Source: Verrucomicrobia bacterium UBA3841
GTDB lineage: Bacteria > Verrucomicrobiota > Kiritimatiellia > RFP12 > UBA1067
Assembly: GCA_002392765.1 (NCBI GenBank)
Contig: DGHT01000033.1
Coordinates: 1 to 37,990 of the forward strand
Direction: 5' to 3'
Length of the DNA stretch: 37,990 nt
The notes beneath the pieces are model-generated. The model was not told the DNA's origin. It saw nothing but the letters and a program-made list of their open reading frames with translations, and searched no databases. Position numbers and translations under genes: made by a program. Positions 7,431 to 16,184 of this stretch are shown here, one piece after another (within the stretch, counting starts at the first letter, position 1; each line of letters opens with the position of its first letter).

Positions 7431-9359
7431 ATGAAGAAACCGATTGTCCTGCTTTTCTGTTGTGCCGCAGCGATTGCGGCGAGGGCATCGCAGTACAATT
7501 CGCCGCAGCTGATGGCGTATCGCTCGTTCCTGCCGGAACTTGAGGAGACGGCCGCTTTTGCAGAGATGGGGATACCGCTGCGGACGGTGTTCATCGCGAA
7601 TACGGTCTGTGCCGACGGACGATCCTACTGCCAGTACCCTCCTGTCTGGAAGGGCTTTGGCAACTACGACCTTGCGCAGGTCGATGCGCAGCTTGGTGAC
7701 ATGGTCAAGGGAAGTCCGAGTGCCGAATTTATCGTTCTCGTCGATCTCAACACGCCGCCGTGGCTGACGCGTGTCGTCCGCCACGACAGCTGGAATGAAA
7801 TCACCCATGCGCTTTCGTCGCCGGTCTACATAGAGGAGGCGTCAAATTATCTTGAAAGGATTGTCCGGTACATCGAGGGGAAATACGGCGACCGCGTGAA
7901 GGCATATATGGTCATGTGCGGACATACTTCGGAATGGTTCGAGCGGGACCTTCGGCAGAGCCATCCGAAAAACCTTGCATGGCGCAAGTGGTGCGAGGAG
8001 AGGGGGCTCAAGTACGCTCTTTCCACGCCTGCGGAGAGCGAACTTGCATCGGCGGCGTTCGAGGGAACGGTGTACGACCCTGCGACCGAGCAGGTGAAAA
8101 TAGACTTCTGGAAGTTTCACAGCTGGACGATATCCGAGGGTGTGCTGCGCTTCTCCCGCATCGCCAAACGCGCGAGCGGGGGGAAACCTGTCGGTGCATT
8201 CCACGGCTATTACATGATCTGCGACAAAGATCCGTGCGGGGTCGGAAACTGCGACTACGAGCGCGTCGTGTCCGACCCGGATTTCGATTTCATCACGTCC
8301 CCATCGACATACTCCGGGCGCGAGATCGGCGGCGGCACGGGATCCATGCTCGTCGCAGGTACGTGTCGTCGTTACGGCAAGCGGTTCTTTTTCGAGATTG
8401 ACCAATGGCCGCACTCGCTGAAGAGCCCATATCCCTATTCCAAGAACTTCCGCAACCTTGGCGAGACGCTTGCGGGAAATACGCGCAATGCGGCTTTTGC
8501 ACTCGTCCACCATGCGCATTTCCATTGGTTTGACATGTGGGGCGGCTTCTACAAAGACTCCGGTATGCACGAGCGCATTGCGAAGATCGCCGGAATACAG
8601 AAGCGCTTCGCGGACGACGATTCCGCGCCTTATGCAGACGTCCTCATCGTCGCCGATCCCGACAGCGCCTACGGACGCATCGATCCGCGCATGGCGGCGA
8701 ACGAGGAGCTTGGTGAAGAGCAGGGCGCGAGGTGTCCCGAAGGATTCGTGCCCGCCTACGGTTGTGGAGAGGAGTTTCGCAACCGCATCAACCACATTGG
8801 CGTCTGTTACGATGTTGTTTCGTTCAACGACCTTCCGTATATCGACTTGAAGCCGTTCAAGGCGATTGTCCTTTCCGACGTCTGGACGATCTCCCCTGAA
8901 AAGGCGAAGATACTCAGAGACTATGTGCTGAAGGACGGGCGTACGGCGATCTGGGCGTATGCGCCGGGCGTCTCCGACGGCAAGTCCGTGGATGCAAGGC
9001 GCATACGCGACTGGGCGGGAGTGGATTTCAAGACCCCTGGAGTGACACTGACAGATATGGGGGACTGGAACGCCGTCTATGCATACGACTATCGTTTCCT
9101 CACGCCAGAGAAGTTTGCGGAAGTATTCAAGGCCGCAGGCTGTCATTTCTGGATTGACGAGTCGGTGCCCGTCATGGCGAACGAACGTCTGCTGGCGATT
9201 CATGTCAAGTACGGCGGACGCAAGACCATCTACCTGCCACGTACGTGCAGCAAGGTGGTGGACTTGATCAATGATCGAACGGTTGCGACGGATTGCGACA
9301 GTTTTGAAGACGATTTTAAAACGCCTGATACGAAAATATACGAAACGGTTTACAAGTAA
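7431..9359 (+). CDS. Secreted GH42-like (clan GH-A) glycoside hydrolase, copy B
   Basis: A 642-residue paralogue of the protein at 2528-4459, colinear over the whole length, with signal peptide MKKPIVLLFCCAAAIAARA. Glu168 in CGHTSEWFERD is conserved. At position 322 it has Glu (FFFEIDQW) where copy A has Ser; Asp324 is shared. The stretch from about residue 395 to 465 is almost unchanged between the copies although many codons differ synonymously, so this part is under strong constraint. It probably removes galactose or a related sugar from the glycan; the family call rests on overall pattern only. It starts 10 bases after the beta-helix gene with no clear Shine-Dalgarno sequence. Confidence 0.72.
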   Translation: MKKPIVLLFCCAAAIAARASQYNSPQLMAYRSFLPELEETAAFAEMGIPLRTVFIANTVCADGRSYCQYPPVWKGFGNYDLAQVDAQLGDMVKGSPSAEFIVLVDLNTPPWLTRVVRHDSWNEITHALSSPVYIEEASNYLERIVRYIEGKYGDRVKAYMVMCGHTSEWFERDLRQSHPKNLAWRKWCEERGLKYALSTPAESELASAAFEGTVYDPATEQVKIDFWKFHSWTISEGVLRFSRIAKRASGGKPVGAFHGYYMICDKDPCGVGNCDYERVVSDPDFDFITSPSTYSGREIGGGTGSMLVAGTCRRYGKRFFFEIDQWPHSLKSPYPYSKNFRNLGETLAGNTRNAAFALVHHAHFHWFDMWGGFYKDSGMHERIAKIAGIQKRFADDDSAPYADVLIVADPDSAYGRIDPRMAANEELGEEQGARCPEGFVPAYGCGEEFRNRINHIGVCYDVVSFNDLPYIDLKPFKAIVLSDVWTISPEKAKILRDYVLKDGRTAIWAYAPGVSDGKSVDARRIRDWAGVDFKTPGVTLTDMGDWNAVYAYDYRFLTPEKFAEVFKAAGCHFWIDESVPVMANERLLAIHVKYGGRKTIYLPRTCSKVVDLINDRTVATDCDSFEDDFKTPDTKIYETVYK

Positions 9360-9383
9360 TCATTCAAATCGGAGGACAATCAG

Positions 9384-10445
9384 ATGGAAAACACCACCCT
9401 GAAGTCAAAACTCTTGTTTGCAGCCTTGGCGGCTGCGGTATTTGCGCCGTTTGCGGCGTCGTTCGCCGGGGAGGTTCCGCCGGAGCGCCTTGAGGCGCGG
9501 CGGCAGTTTGCTGATCTCAAGTTCGGTATATTCATCCATTGGGGTTTCTATGCCACGTATGCTCAGGGCGAGTGGTATCTCGAGCGCGCAGGACTCAGGG
9601 GCGAGGACTACGAACATGCCGCCAACGCATTCTATCCGCACGACTTCGATGCGATGGAATGGTGCAAAGCCTTCAAGTCGGCCGGGGCGAAGTATGTCGT
9701 GTTCACCTCGCGCCATCACGACGGATTTTCGATGTTCGGCACAAAAGCCACGGATTACAACATCGTGCAGAAGACGCCTTTCCGCCGCGATGTCGTAAAG
9801 GAGCTGGCCGATGCGTGCCGCGCCTGCGATTTGAAGCTTGGCCTATATTACTCGCTTGTGGATTGGCACAGGCCTGACTACCCGACCGGTTGCACCACGA
9901 ACGCCAGACAATGGGTGGCGAAGGATCTCGAGAATTACAACTCGTACCTCGCGTTCATGAAACAGCAGCTGACGGAACTGCTGACGGACTACGGAGACAT
10001 CCTTTGCATCTGGTTCGACGGCGAATGGGATCATAAGGACCCGGAAACGAAAATGCCTAACATGGACTGGAAGTACGACGAAATATATTCGCTTATACAC
10101 ACCTTGCAGCCGCGGTGCCTAGTCTTAAACAACCACCACCATGCGCTTCGCGACGGAGAGGACATCTACGGTGTCGAACGCGAGAAGAAAGAGGATGGAA
10201 AGGATCAGGCGTTCACGCTCGAGCCCGGACATCCAAGCGAACTCTGCGATACAATGGTGAACGGCGCATTTGGCTTTAAGGTGACGGATACGGACTGGAA
10301 GACGTCGGACGAGATACGCGCCATGTTGAAGCGCGCCAACGGCAGGGGCATGAACCTTCTTATCAACATCGCGCCGCGAGCGGACGGGAAGCTCCCCGAC
10401 GAAGCGATGAAGATACTTGCTGAACTTGCAGCCGGAGAAAAGTAG
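9384..10445 (+). CDS. Secreted alpha-L-fucosidase (GH29), catalytic barrel only
   Basis: A 353-residue protein with an N-terminal signal peptide (about 28 residues, ending in AASFA). GH29 motifs are clear: KFGIFIHWGFYAT, FTSRHHDGFSMF, LGLYYSLVDWH, and LCIWFDGEW with Asp212 as the likely nucleophile, ending in MNLLINIAPRADG. GH29 enzymes release alpha-L-fucose from glycans with retention of configuration. Most family members have a further C-terminal beta-sandwich and exceed 430 residues; this one stops just after the barrel. The next gene starts at the last base of the stop codon, so this is natural gene structure rather than a visible break. A strong GGAGGA at 9371-9376 supports the start. 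Confidence 0.9.
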   Translation: MENTTLKSKLLFAALAAAVFAPFAASFAGEVPPERLEARRQFADLKFGIFIHWGFYATYAQGEWYLERAGLRGEDYEHAANAFYPHDFDAMEWCKAFKSAGAKYVVFTSRHHDGFSMFGTKATDYNIVQKTPFRRDVVKELADACRACDLKLGLYYSLVDWHRPDYPTGCTTNARQWVAKDLENYNSYLAFMKQQLTELLTDYGDILCIWFDGEWDHKDPETKMPNMDWKYDEIYSLIHTLQPRCLVLNNHHHALRDGEDIYGVEREKKEDGKDQAFTLEPGHPSELCDTMVNGAFGFKVTDTDWKTSDEIRAMLKRANGRGMNLLINIAPRADGKLPDEAMKILAELAAGEK

Positions 10446-13294
10446 TGAGGATTCCCGCCATTTTTCTCCTTGTTGCCGCTTTTGCATTGCGGTCGGATGG
10501 GGTGTCGCATTGCGTATTCGATGCGATATCGCTCGACGGCGAGTGGGAGATGGCGTATTGGGGGGAACGGGGAACAGGAAACGGGGAATGTCCGATCTTT
10601 GAGGGACAAGCCGTCGCGAAAGCCGTTCCGGGGTATTGGGAGAACATGATTGAGGCGTTCCGCAAGGCTGGTATAGCTGATCACACTAGCATCAGCAGGC
10701 AGCCCGCCCCGCCGACGCTTCCAATTCCCGGCGGTGCGCCCGACATGACATTGCCCGGCATCAGGGGCTGTTTCCTTTACAAGCGCAGGATATCGTTAGA
10801 TCGGGCAAGTCCGGCGCTCTTGGCCTTCGAGGGCGTACGGAACAGCATCCGTGTCTGGGCGAACGGCACCTTCGTCGGATCGCATACGGGATTCTCTACA
10901 CCGTTTGAGCTGGAAGTTCCGCACGGGATTCTCAAAGTGGGCGAGAACACGATCATTCTTGCCGTGTCGAACGCGCCAGTAGAAGGCTGCTACGGCGCGA
11001 AGGTCAGCGGCCTTGCGACGCGCGGCTTCTTCGCCTCGACGGGTGGTGTCTGCGGTCGCGTTGAACTGCGGTTCCCGAAGAGCGGCCTCGGCGATGTTTA
11101 TGTCACTACGGCGGCCGACTTGAAGTCGTTTACGGTGCATTTGAGAGGTGCGCGAAAAAGTGAAAATCCCGTGTTTCGGTACGCCATTTCGGATTGGTGC
11201 AGGAAGGAGATTGCAAGCGGCGAGGCGACAGGCGACTTCGACTTGCCGGCAGATGGGTTCGAATTCTGGTCGCCGGAGCGTCCTGTGCTGTACGCGCTGC
11301 GCATCACGACGAACGGCGGCGCATACAGCCAGCGGTTCGGACTGCGCCGTCTTGCTGCCGACGGCGAGATGCTGCGCCTGAACGGGAAGCCGGTCTATCT
11401 GCGCGGCGTCACGGAGCACTGCTACTTCCCCGAGACGGTTCATCCGCCGCGCGACATCGGCTACTACAGGCGCCTCACTGCGAGACGCAAGGAGCTTGGC
11501 TTCAACTTCGTCAGGTTCCACACCTGGGTTCCGCCAGAGGCGTATCTTGACGCCATGGACGAACTGGGAATGCTTGTTCACATGGAGTCCCCGAATTTCA
11601 CGACAGTAGGCGAGTACGGTGAAATCGTCGCGTTCGCGAGGCGGCATCCGTGCGTTGTCATCTACTGCACAGGAAACGAGACGCGCATCGACCGCAAGGC
11701 GGAGGCGTACTTGAAGGAGGCCGCTGAAATCGTGCATTCAGGGACGGACGCCGTCTTTTCTCCGGTGAGCGCCATGCGCGGCGTCGAGTATGCGCTCGTC
11801 GACGGCATGGACGACATCGCCGAGAAGCCGTTTCGCCACAATCCAACTCGCATGTCCAGACTTGCGGACTTCTGCGACATCTTCACATCGTATCAGCTTG
11901 GCGCGGTCAATTACGACGCGCTCAATGGTCCGTCGGCTGTTGAAATCGACTCATGGGGCGACGCATATTGCGGTAAGCCGCGCCTTTCGCATGAAATCTG
12001 CATCGACGGAAGCTATGCCGATCTTTCCCTTGAAAAACTGTATCCGAATGGGTCCCCCATTGTGAATGCAGGTCTATTCTCAGAGGTGCGTCATGCTCTC
12101 TCCGAAAAAGGACTTCAAGACAGGGCGGAGCGGTATCACCGCAATTCCTGCGAGTGGATGAGGCGCATCAGAAAGTTTACGTTTGAAAAAATGCGGTCGT
12201 CCCAGAGGACTGCTGGCTATGACTTCCTCGGCGATATCAACACGCACTGGCATACATTTGGATACTTCGTTGGCATGATGGACGAGTTTCTGAACCTGAA
12301 GCCGGGAGAGACGGTCGAGAACGTCAGGCGATACAATTCAGCTGCGGTGTTGTTGTCCGATCTTGGAAGCGACTTCAACGTCTGGGCGGGAGAAAAGAAG
12401 CGCGTGAAGATTTCGATTTCCAACTACGCGGATGATGCCGAGGGCGGCGTGCTTGGAGTGGCACTTGTGCGGGAGGGGGAAATGGGGGACGATGTCGTCT
12501 GGGCGGGGGAAGTGGCGTGTCCTCGCGTGCCGTGCGGCGATGTGCTCGAACTGGGCGGGTTTGATGTCGATGTTCCCGATGAGAACGGTGTGCGGAAATA
12601 TTTTCTTCGCGCGAAGTTCGCAAGCACTGCGGTTACGGCGGAGAATGAATGGGAGATTTACGCCTTCCCGACTTTACGCAATCATGCAATTTCGCAAAAT
12701 CTCACGATTTGCCATGACATTTCGTGCAACGACCTTGTTGCCGCGATGGAGTGCGGCGAACACATCCTTCTCCTGGGGACGGGGCCCTTCAAGTCCTTGC
12801 CGACAACATTTCGCATTGGGCTCGCCGGGCGGTGCAGCGGGAATTACGCAACGGTAATCAAGAGCGGGCACCCCGCGCTTCACGCTTTACAGCATGACGG
12901 ATTCTGCGGCTGGCAGTTCCGACGTCTCATGGAGGGCGCGCGCGCCGTGCAACTTGAGGCTGACGTGCCGTTTGATCCGATAATAGATGTCGCCTCGTCG
13001 GAGAAGTTTCCAATACGGCAGGCGATGCTTTTCGAGTATCGCGTAGGCGAAGGAAAGCTTCTTGTCTGCTCATTCTCGTTTTCTGATGCAGACCCTGCGG
13101 CGGTGTGGCTGAAGACACGGCTTGTGGAATATGCGTCATCGGATGCGTTTAAGCCCTCGCTTTCGCTTTCCGTCGGCGAGCTTCAAGCTGTCGTTGACGC
13201 GCCGCTCCTGACAGGCGAGGGAAATCGCAACAGGGCGCGAAATCCAAACGATCCGGCGAGCCTTGTGCGGTCGGGGGCGTTTGCGGAACCATAA
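10445..13294 (+). CDS. Secreted GH2-family glycoside hydrolase
   Basis: A 949-residue protein starting at GTG 10445, which shares one base with the preceding TAG; GGAG at 10435-10438 and the resulting signal peptide (RIPAIFLLVAAFALRSDG) support it. The domain order is GH2 sugar-binding jelly roll (about 25-200, with VRNSIRVWANGTFVGSHTG), Ig-like domain (about 205-300), then a TIM barrel from about 305 (LNGKPVYLRGVTEHCYFPE, LGFNFVRFHTW). VIYCTGNE gives Glu412 as acid/base, and LSHEICIDG gives Glu517 as candidate nucleophile. The C-terminal part (about 650-949) has further beta domains. GH2 covers beta-galactosidase, mannosidase and glucuronidase; the sequence does not fix which. The signal peptide lacks a lipobox, so the product is probably periplasmic. 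Confidence 0.85.
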   Translation: MRIPAIFLLVAAFALRSDGVSHCVFDAISLDGEWEMAYWGERGTGNGECPIFEGQAVAKAVPGYWENMIEAFRKAGIADHTSISRQPAPPTLPIPGGAPDMTLPGIRGCFLYKRRISLDRASPALLAFEGVRNSIRVWANGTFVGSHTGFSTPFELEVPHGILKVGENTIILAVSNAPVEGCYGAKVSGLATRGFFASTGGVCGRVELRFPKSGLGDVYVTTAADLKSFTVHLRGARKSENPVFRYAISDWCRKEIASGEATGDFDLPADGFEFWSPERPVLYALRITTNGGAYSQRFGLRRLAADGEMLRLNGKPVYLRGVTEHCYFPETVHPPRDIGYYRRLTARRKELGFNFVRFHTWVPPEAYLDAMDELGMLVHMESPNFTTVGEYGEIVAFARRHPCVVIYCTGNETRIDRKAEAYLKEAAEIVHSGTDAVFSPVSAMRGVEYALVDGMDDIAEKPFRHNPTRMSRLADFCDIFTSYQLGAVNYDALNGPSAVEIDSWGDAYCGKPRLSHEICIDGSYADLSLEKLYPNGSPIVNAGLFSEVRHALSEKGLQDRAERYHRNSCEWMRRIRKFTFEKMRSSQRTAGYDFLGDINTHWHTFGYFVGMMDEFLNLKPGETVENVRRYNSAAVLLSDLGSDFNVWAGEKKRVKISISNYADDAEGGVLGVALVREGEMGDDVVWAGEVACPRVPCGDVLELGGFDVDVPDENGVRKYFLRAKFASTAVTAENEWEIYAFPTLRNHAISQNLTICHDISCNDLVAAMECGEHILLLGTGPFKSLPTTFRIGLAGRCSGNYATVIKSGHPALHALQHDGFCGWQFRRLMEGARAVQLEADVPFDPIIDVASSEKFPIRQAMLFEYRVGEGKLLVCSFSFSDADPAAVWLKTRLVEYASSDAFKPSLSLSVGELQAVVDAPLLTGEGNRNRARNPNDPASLVRSGAFAEP

Positions 13295-13308
13295 AGAGAG
13301 GCGTCGAT

Positions 13309-16149
13309 ATGACATGTAAAAAGACGATTCGAATGATCTGTAGCGTGCTGGTGTCTGTTGCATGGGCATTTGCCGTTCCTGCGGAAATCCCGTTCCCGGA
13401 ATTTTCCGCCCCGCGCGCCGTTTCGTCCAGTCCGCATGAACATTTTCTCGCCAATTACTTCGGTATCAATGCCTGGAGTCCCGACAACCGCTACCTGCTT
13501 GCGCTCGAGACCGACCTCAAGGATGAACTTCCCGACGGACGTTCCTGCACGGTCGGACTTGTCGACCTTGAGGACTCCAACCGGTTCATCCCCGTGATGG
13601 AGACACGAACGTGGAATTTTCAAGAGGCTGCAATGGCGCACTGGCTCCCGCACGAGAAGGACACCTTTGTGGTCAACGATCTTCGCGGCGGAAAGTTCGT
13701 AGCCGTCGTCAGGAACTGGCGCACCGGCGAGGAACGCGTCGTGCCACACCCGGTGAGTGCCGTTTCCGAGGACGGTTCCTGGGCGCTCTCCATCAACTAC
13801 GCCCGCCTCTATCTCACGCGTCCCGACTACGGCTACGCCGGAGAGGGGCAGGATCCGCGCCGCGGCGTCGTGTTCCCCGAAGACGACGGACTCTGGCGCG
13901 TCGATCTCAAGACGGGCGAGGCAAAGCTGCTCGTAAGCTGCGCCGCGCTAAAGGACATGGTCCCCCATGTACCTGAGACTGGCCTCAGCTACATCTGCCA
14001 CACCGTGATCTCCAAAGACATGAAGCGCATATACTTTCTTTCGCGCTCCGTGTCGCAGTCTATGGAGGGCGTCAAGAAGTTCAAGGGCGTCAACTGGCAC
14101 ACGACCGCATTTACCTGCAGCGCCGACGGATCTGATGTCCGCCGGTGTTTCCCGGACGGCTGGGGCTCGTCGCACTTCAACTGGAAGCCCGCGCTTTCCG
14201 GGAGCGACGCCCAGACTATGATAGTCACCTGCAACTGGCAGAACAAGGTCTATACACATGTCGAGTTCACCGTCGGCGAAGAGGACAAGGCGCATCAGGT
14301 CGGCGGGGACGCGATGAACTTTGACGGGCATTGCATCTACACGCCGGACGGAAACTTCATATCGGGCGACGGCTACTGGGATGATAAATTCTACCGCCAT
14401 TGGAAAATGGTACGACTTTCGGACAATGCCGTAAAGAACATCGGCGACTTTTTCGTGCCCGAGGCATATCGCGATGTTTATTGCCGTTGCGATCTGCATC
14501 CGCGCTGGCGCGGCGACGGCCGTCAGCTCGCCTTCAACTCCGTCCACGAAGGTTCGCGGCAGATCTACGTGATGGACGCAGTGAGACAGAATGCGATTGA
14601 ACCGGACGGTGTCGTAGCCGCCGGACCGGGGTTTACAAACAGACTTGTCCGTACTGTAACGGGATGGACGGATGGGGATGTGTGCGTGTCGGTCGACGAT
14701 GATGGATGTGTGCGTGTGGATTCATCGGTGAAAGGGATCGAGTTCGTGACTCTGGAGTGGCGCAAGCAGTGGCCGGACGGAGCCTGCTTTCTGGGCGATG
14801 CCTGGGAGCGATCCTACGGCGATCTTGAGTGGCGGACACTTGACGCGGGCCCCTTATTTTCGCCGTGGTATTTTCTCTCGTCAAGGGGGTGCGCGACAGA
14901 GGGACTTGGTGTCGAGACGCAGCCGAACGCCATGTGCTGCTGGAAGGTTGAAAGGACGGGTGTTTCCCTTGTTTTGGATGTCAGGGCGGGTGGCGGGCCG
15001 CTCGGTCTCGCGGGACGTTCGCTTGCCGCTTGCCGGATTGTACGCGCCGAATCGATGACGGGAGAGTCGACATGGCAGTTCGGACGGCGTTTCTGCCGCA
15101 TGATGTGTCCGAAGCCAAGATTGCCGGGAACGCCGGTCTATGGCTACAACGACTGGTATTGCGCGTATGGCAAGAACACTGCGACGAACTTTCTCGCGGA
15201 CGCCGAGTTCGTCGTCTCGTGTGCGAAGGGGTGCACGAATCCTCCGTATGTCGTGATGGATGACGGCTGGCAAAGAAACTCTCCGCCAGTTGTGGGAGAG
15301 TCCGGTCGCGGGCCGTGGGACGCGGCGGGGCCGAATTTTGGAATGGAGATGACGGAGTTCTGCCGAAGGGTCGCCGCGCTCGGCGCGAAACCAGGGCTGT
15401 GGTACCGTCCTCTTCGTGCGTGGGACGAACTGCCCGGCGAGGAACGACTCCTTGCCGACAGCAGATTCCTTGATCCGACCGTGCCGTCCGTCCGTGCGCG
15501 CATCGTTGATGATGTCGGCCGGTTTCGCGAGTGGGGGTTCAAGCTCGTTAAGATTGACTTTCTTTCTTTCGATATTTCACAAGTCTGGCCTGTTGGACCT
15601 TTGACGCATCCAGACCGCTACATCCAGGACTCTCGCGCATGGCGTGATTCTTCCCGCACGACCGCCGAGGTCATGCTGGACCTTTACAAGGCAATGAAGG
15701 ATGCGGCAGGTGACGAAGTCGTGATCATCGGCTGCAATGCGTTGAATCATCTTGCGGCAGGCGTATTCGAACTGCAACGGACCGGTAACGACACTTCCGG
15801 GAAGAAGTGGGATATGACGCGCAAGAACGGCATCAACACGCTCGCAATGAGGTCGGTGCAGGATGGCGTGTTCTTCAAGATAGATGCCGACTGCGCCGGA
15901 CTTGCGGAGCCAGGTGCCGTTCCGTGGGCATTCAACCGACAGTGGATTGAACTTTTGGGGAGGAGCGGCACGCCGTTCTTCGTGTCGTGGAAGAGAAGTC
16001 TTGCGGACGACGAGGTGAAGACCGCTTTCAGGTACGCGTTCAAGATTGCCTCCGAACCGCGCCCGACCGGCGAACCGCTGGACTGGATGTCGTCGCGCAT
16101 TCCGTCAAAATGGCTTTTTGCCGATGGTGAGGCGTCGTATGAATGGTGA
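13309..16149 (+). CDS. Secreted fusion of a TolB-like beta-propeller and a GH36/GH27-like alpha-galactosidase
   Basis: A 946-residue protein with a signal peptide (ends VAWAFAVPA). Residues about 30-440 read as a TolB/oligogalacturonate-lyase-like beta-propeller (INAWSPDNRYLLAL, DDGLWRVDLKTGEAKLL, SRQIYVMDA). After a linker, about 475-620 looks like the N-terminal beta-sandwich of clan GH-D, and 620-946 like its barrel: YGYNDWYCAYGKN, YVVMDDGWQ, KLVKIDFLSF with Asp750 as nucleophile candidate, and RTGNDTSGKKW with Asp828 as acid/base candidate. Alpha-galactosidase or alpha-N-acetylgalactosaminidase activity is likely. The protein stops soon after the barrel, without an obvious C-terminal beta domain. 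The two parts share one uninterrupted frame. An AGAGAGG sequence just upstream supports the ATG. Confidence 0.78.
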   Translation: MTCKKTIRMICSVLVSVAWAFAVPAEIPFPEFSAPRAVSSSPHEHFLANYFGINAWSPDNRYLLALETDLKDELPDGRSCTVGLVDLEDSNRFIPVMETRTWNFQEAAMAHWLPHEKDTFVVNDLRGGKFVAVVRNWRTGEERVVPHPVSAVSEDGSWALSINYARLYLTRPDYGYAGEGQDPRRGVVFPEDDGLWRVDLKTGEAKLLVSCAALKDMVPHVPETGLSYICHTVISKDMKRIYFLSRSVSQSMEGVKKFKGVNWHTTAFTCSADGSDVRRCFPDGWGSSHFNWKPALSGSDAQTMIVTCNWQNKVYTHVEFTVGEEDKAHQVGGDAMNFDGHCIYTPDGNFISGDGYWDDKFYRHWKMVRLSDNAVKNIGDFFVPEAYRDVYCRCDLHPRWRGDGRQLAFNSVHEGSRQIYVMDAVRQNAIEPDGVVAAGPGFTNRLVRTVTGWTDGDVCVSVDDDGCVRVDSSVKGIEFVTLEWRKQWPDGACFLGDAWERSYGDLEWRTLDAGPLFSPWYFLSSRGCATEGLGVETQPNAMCCWKVERTGVSLVLDVRAGGGPLGLAGRSLAACRIVRAESMTGESTWQFGRRFCRMMCPKPRLPGTPVYGYNDWYCAYGKNTATNFLADAEFVVSCAKGCTNPPYVVMDDGWQRNSPPVVGESGRGPWDAAGPNFGMEMTEFCRRVAALGAKPGLWYRPLRAWDELPGEERLLADSRFLDPTVPSVRARIVDDVGRFREWGFKLVKIDFLSFDISQVWPVGPLTHPDRYIQDSRAWRDSSRTTAEVMLDLYKAMKDAAGDEVVIIGCNALNHLAAGVFELQRTGNDTSGKKWDMTRKNGINTLAMRSVQDGVFFKIDADCAGLAEPGAVPWAFNRQWIELLGRSGTPFFVSWKRSLADDEVKTAFRYAFKIASEPRPTGEPLDWMSSRIPSKWLFADGEASYEW

Positions 16150-16184
16150 ATAGGAAGCCTTGAGATTTTGAAAGGAAATTTGTC

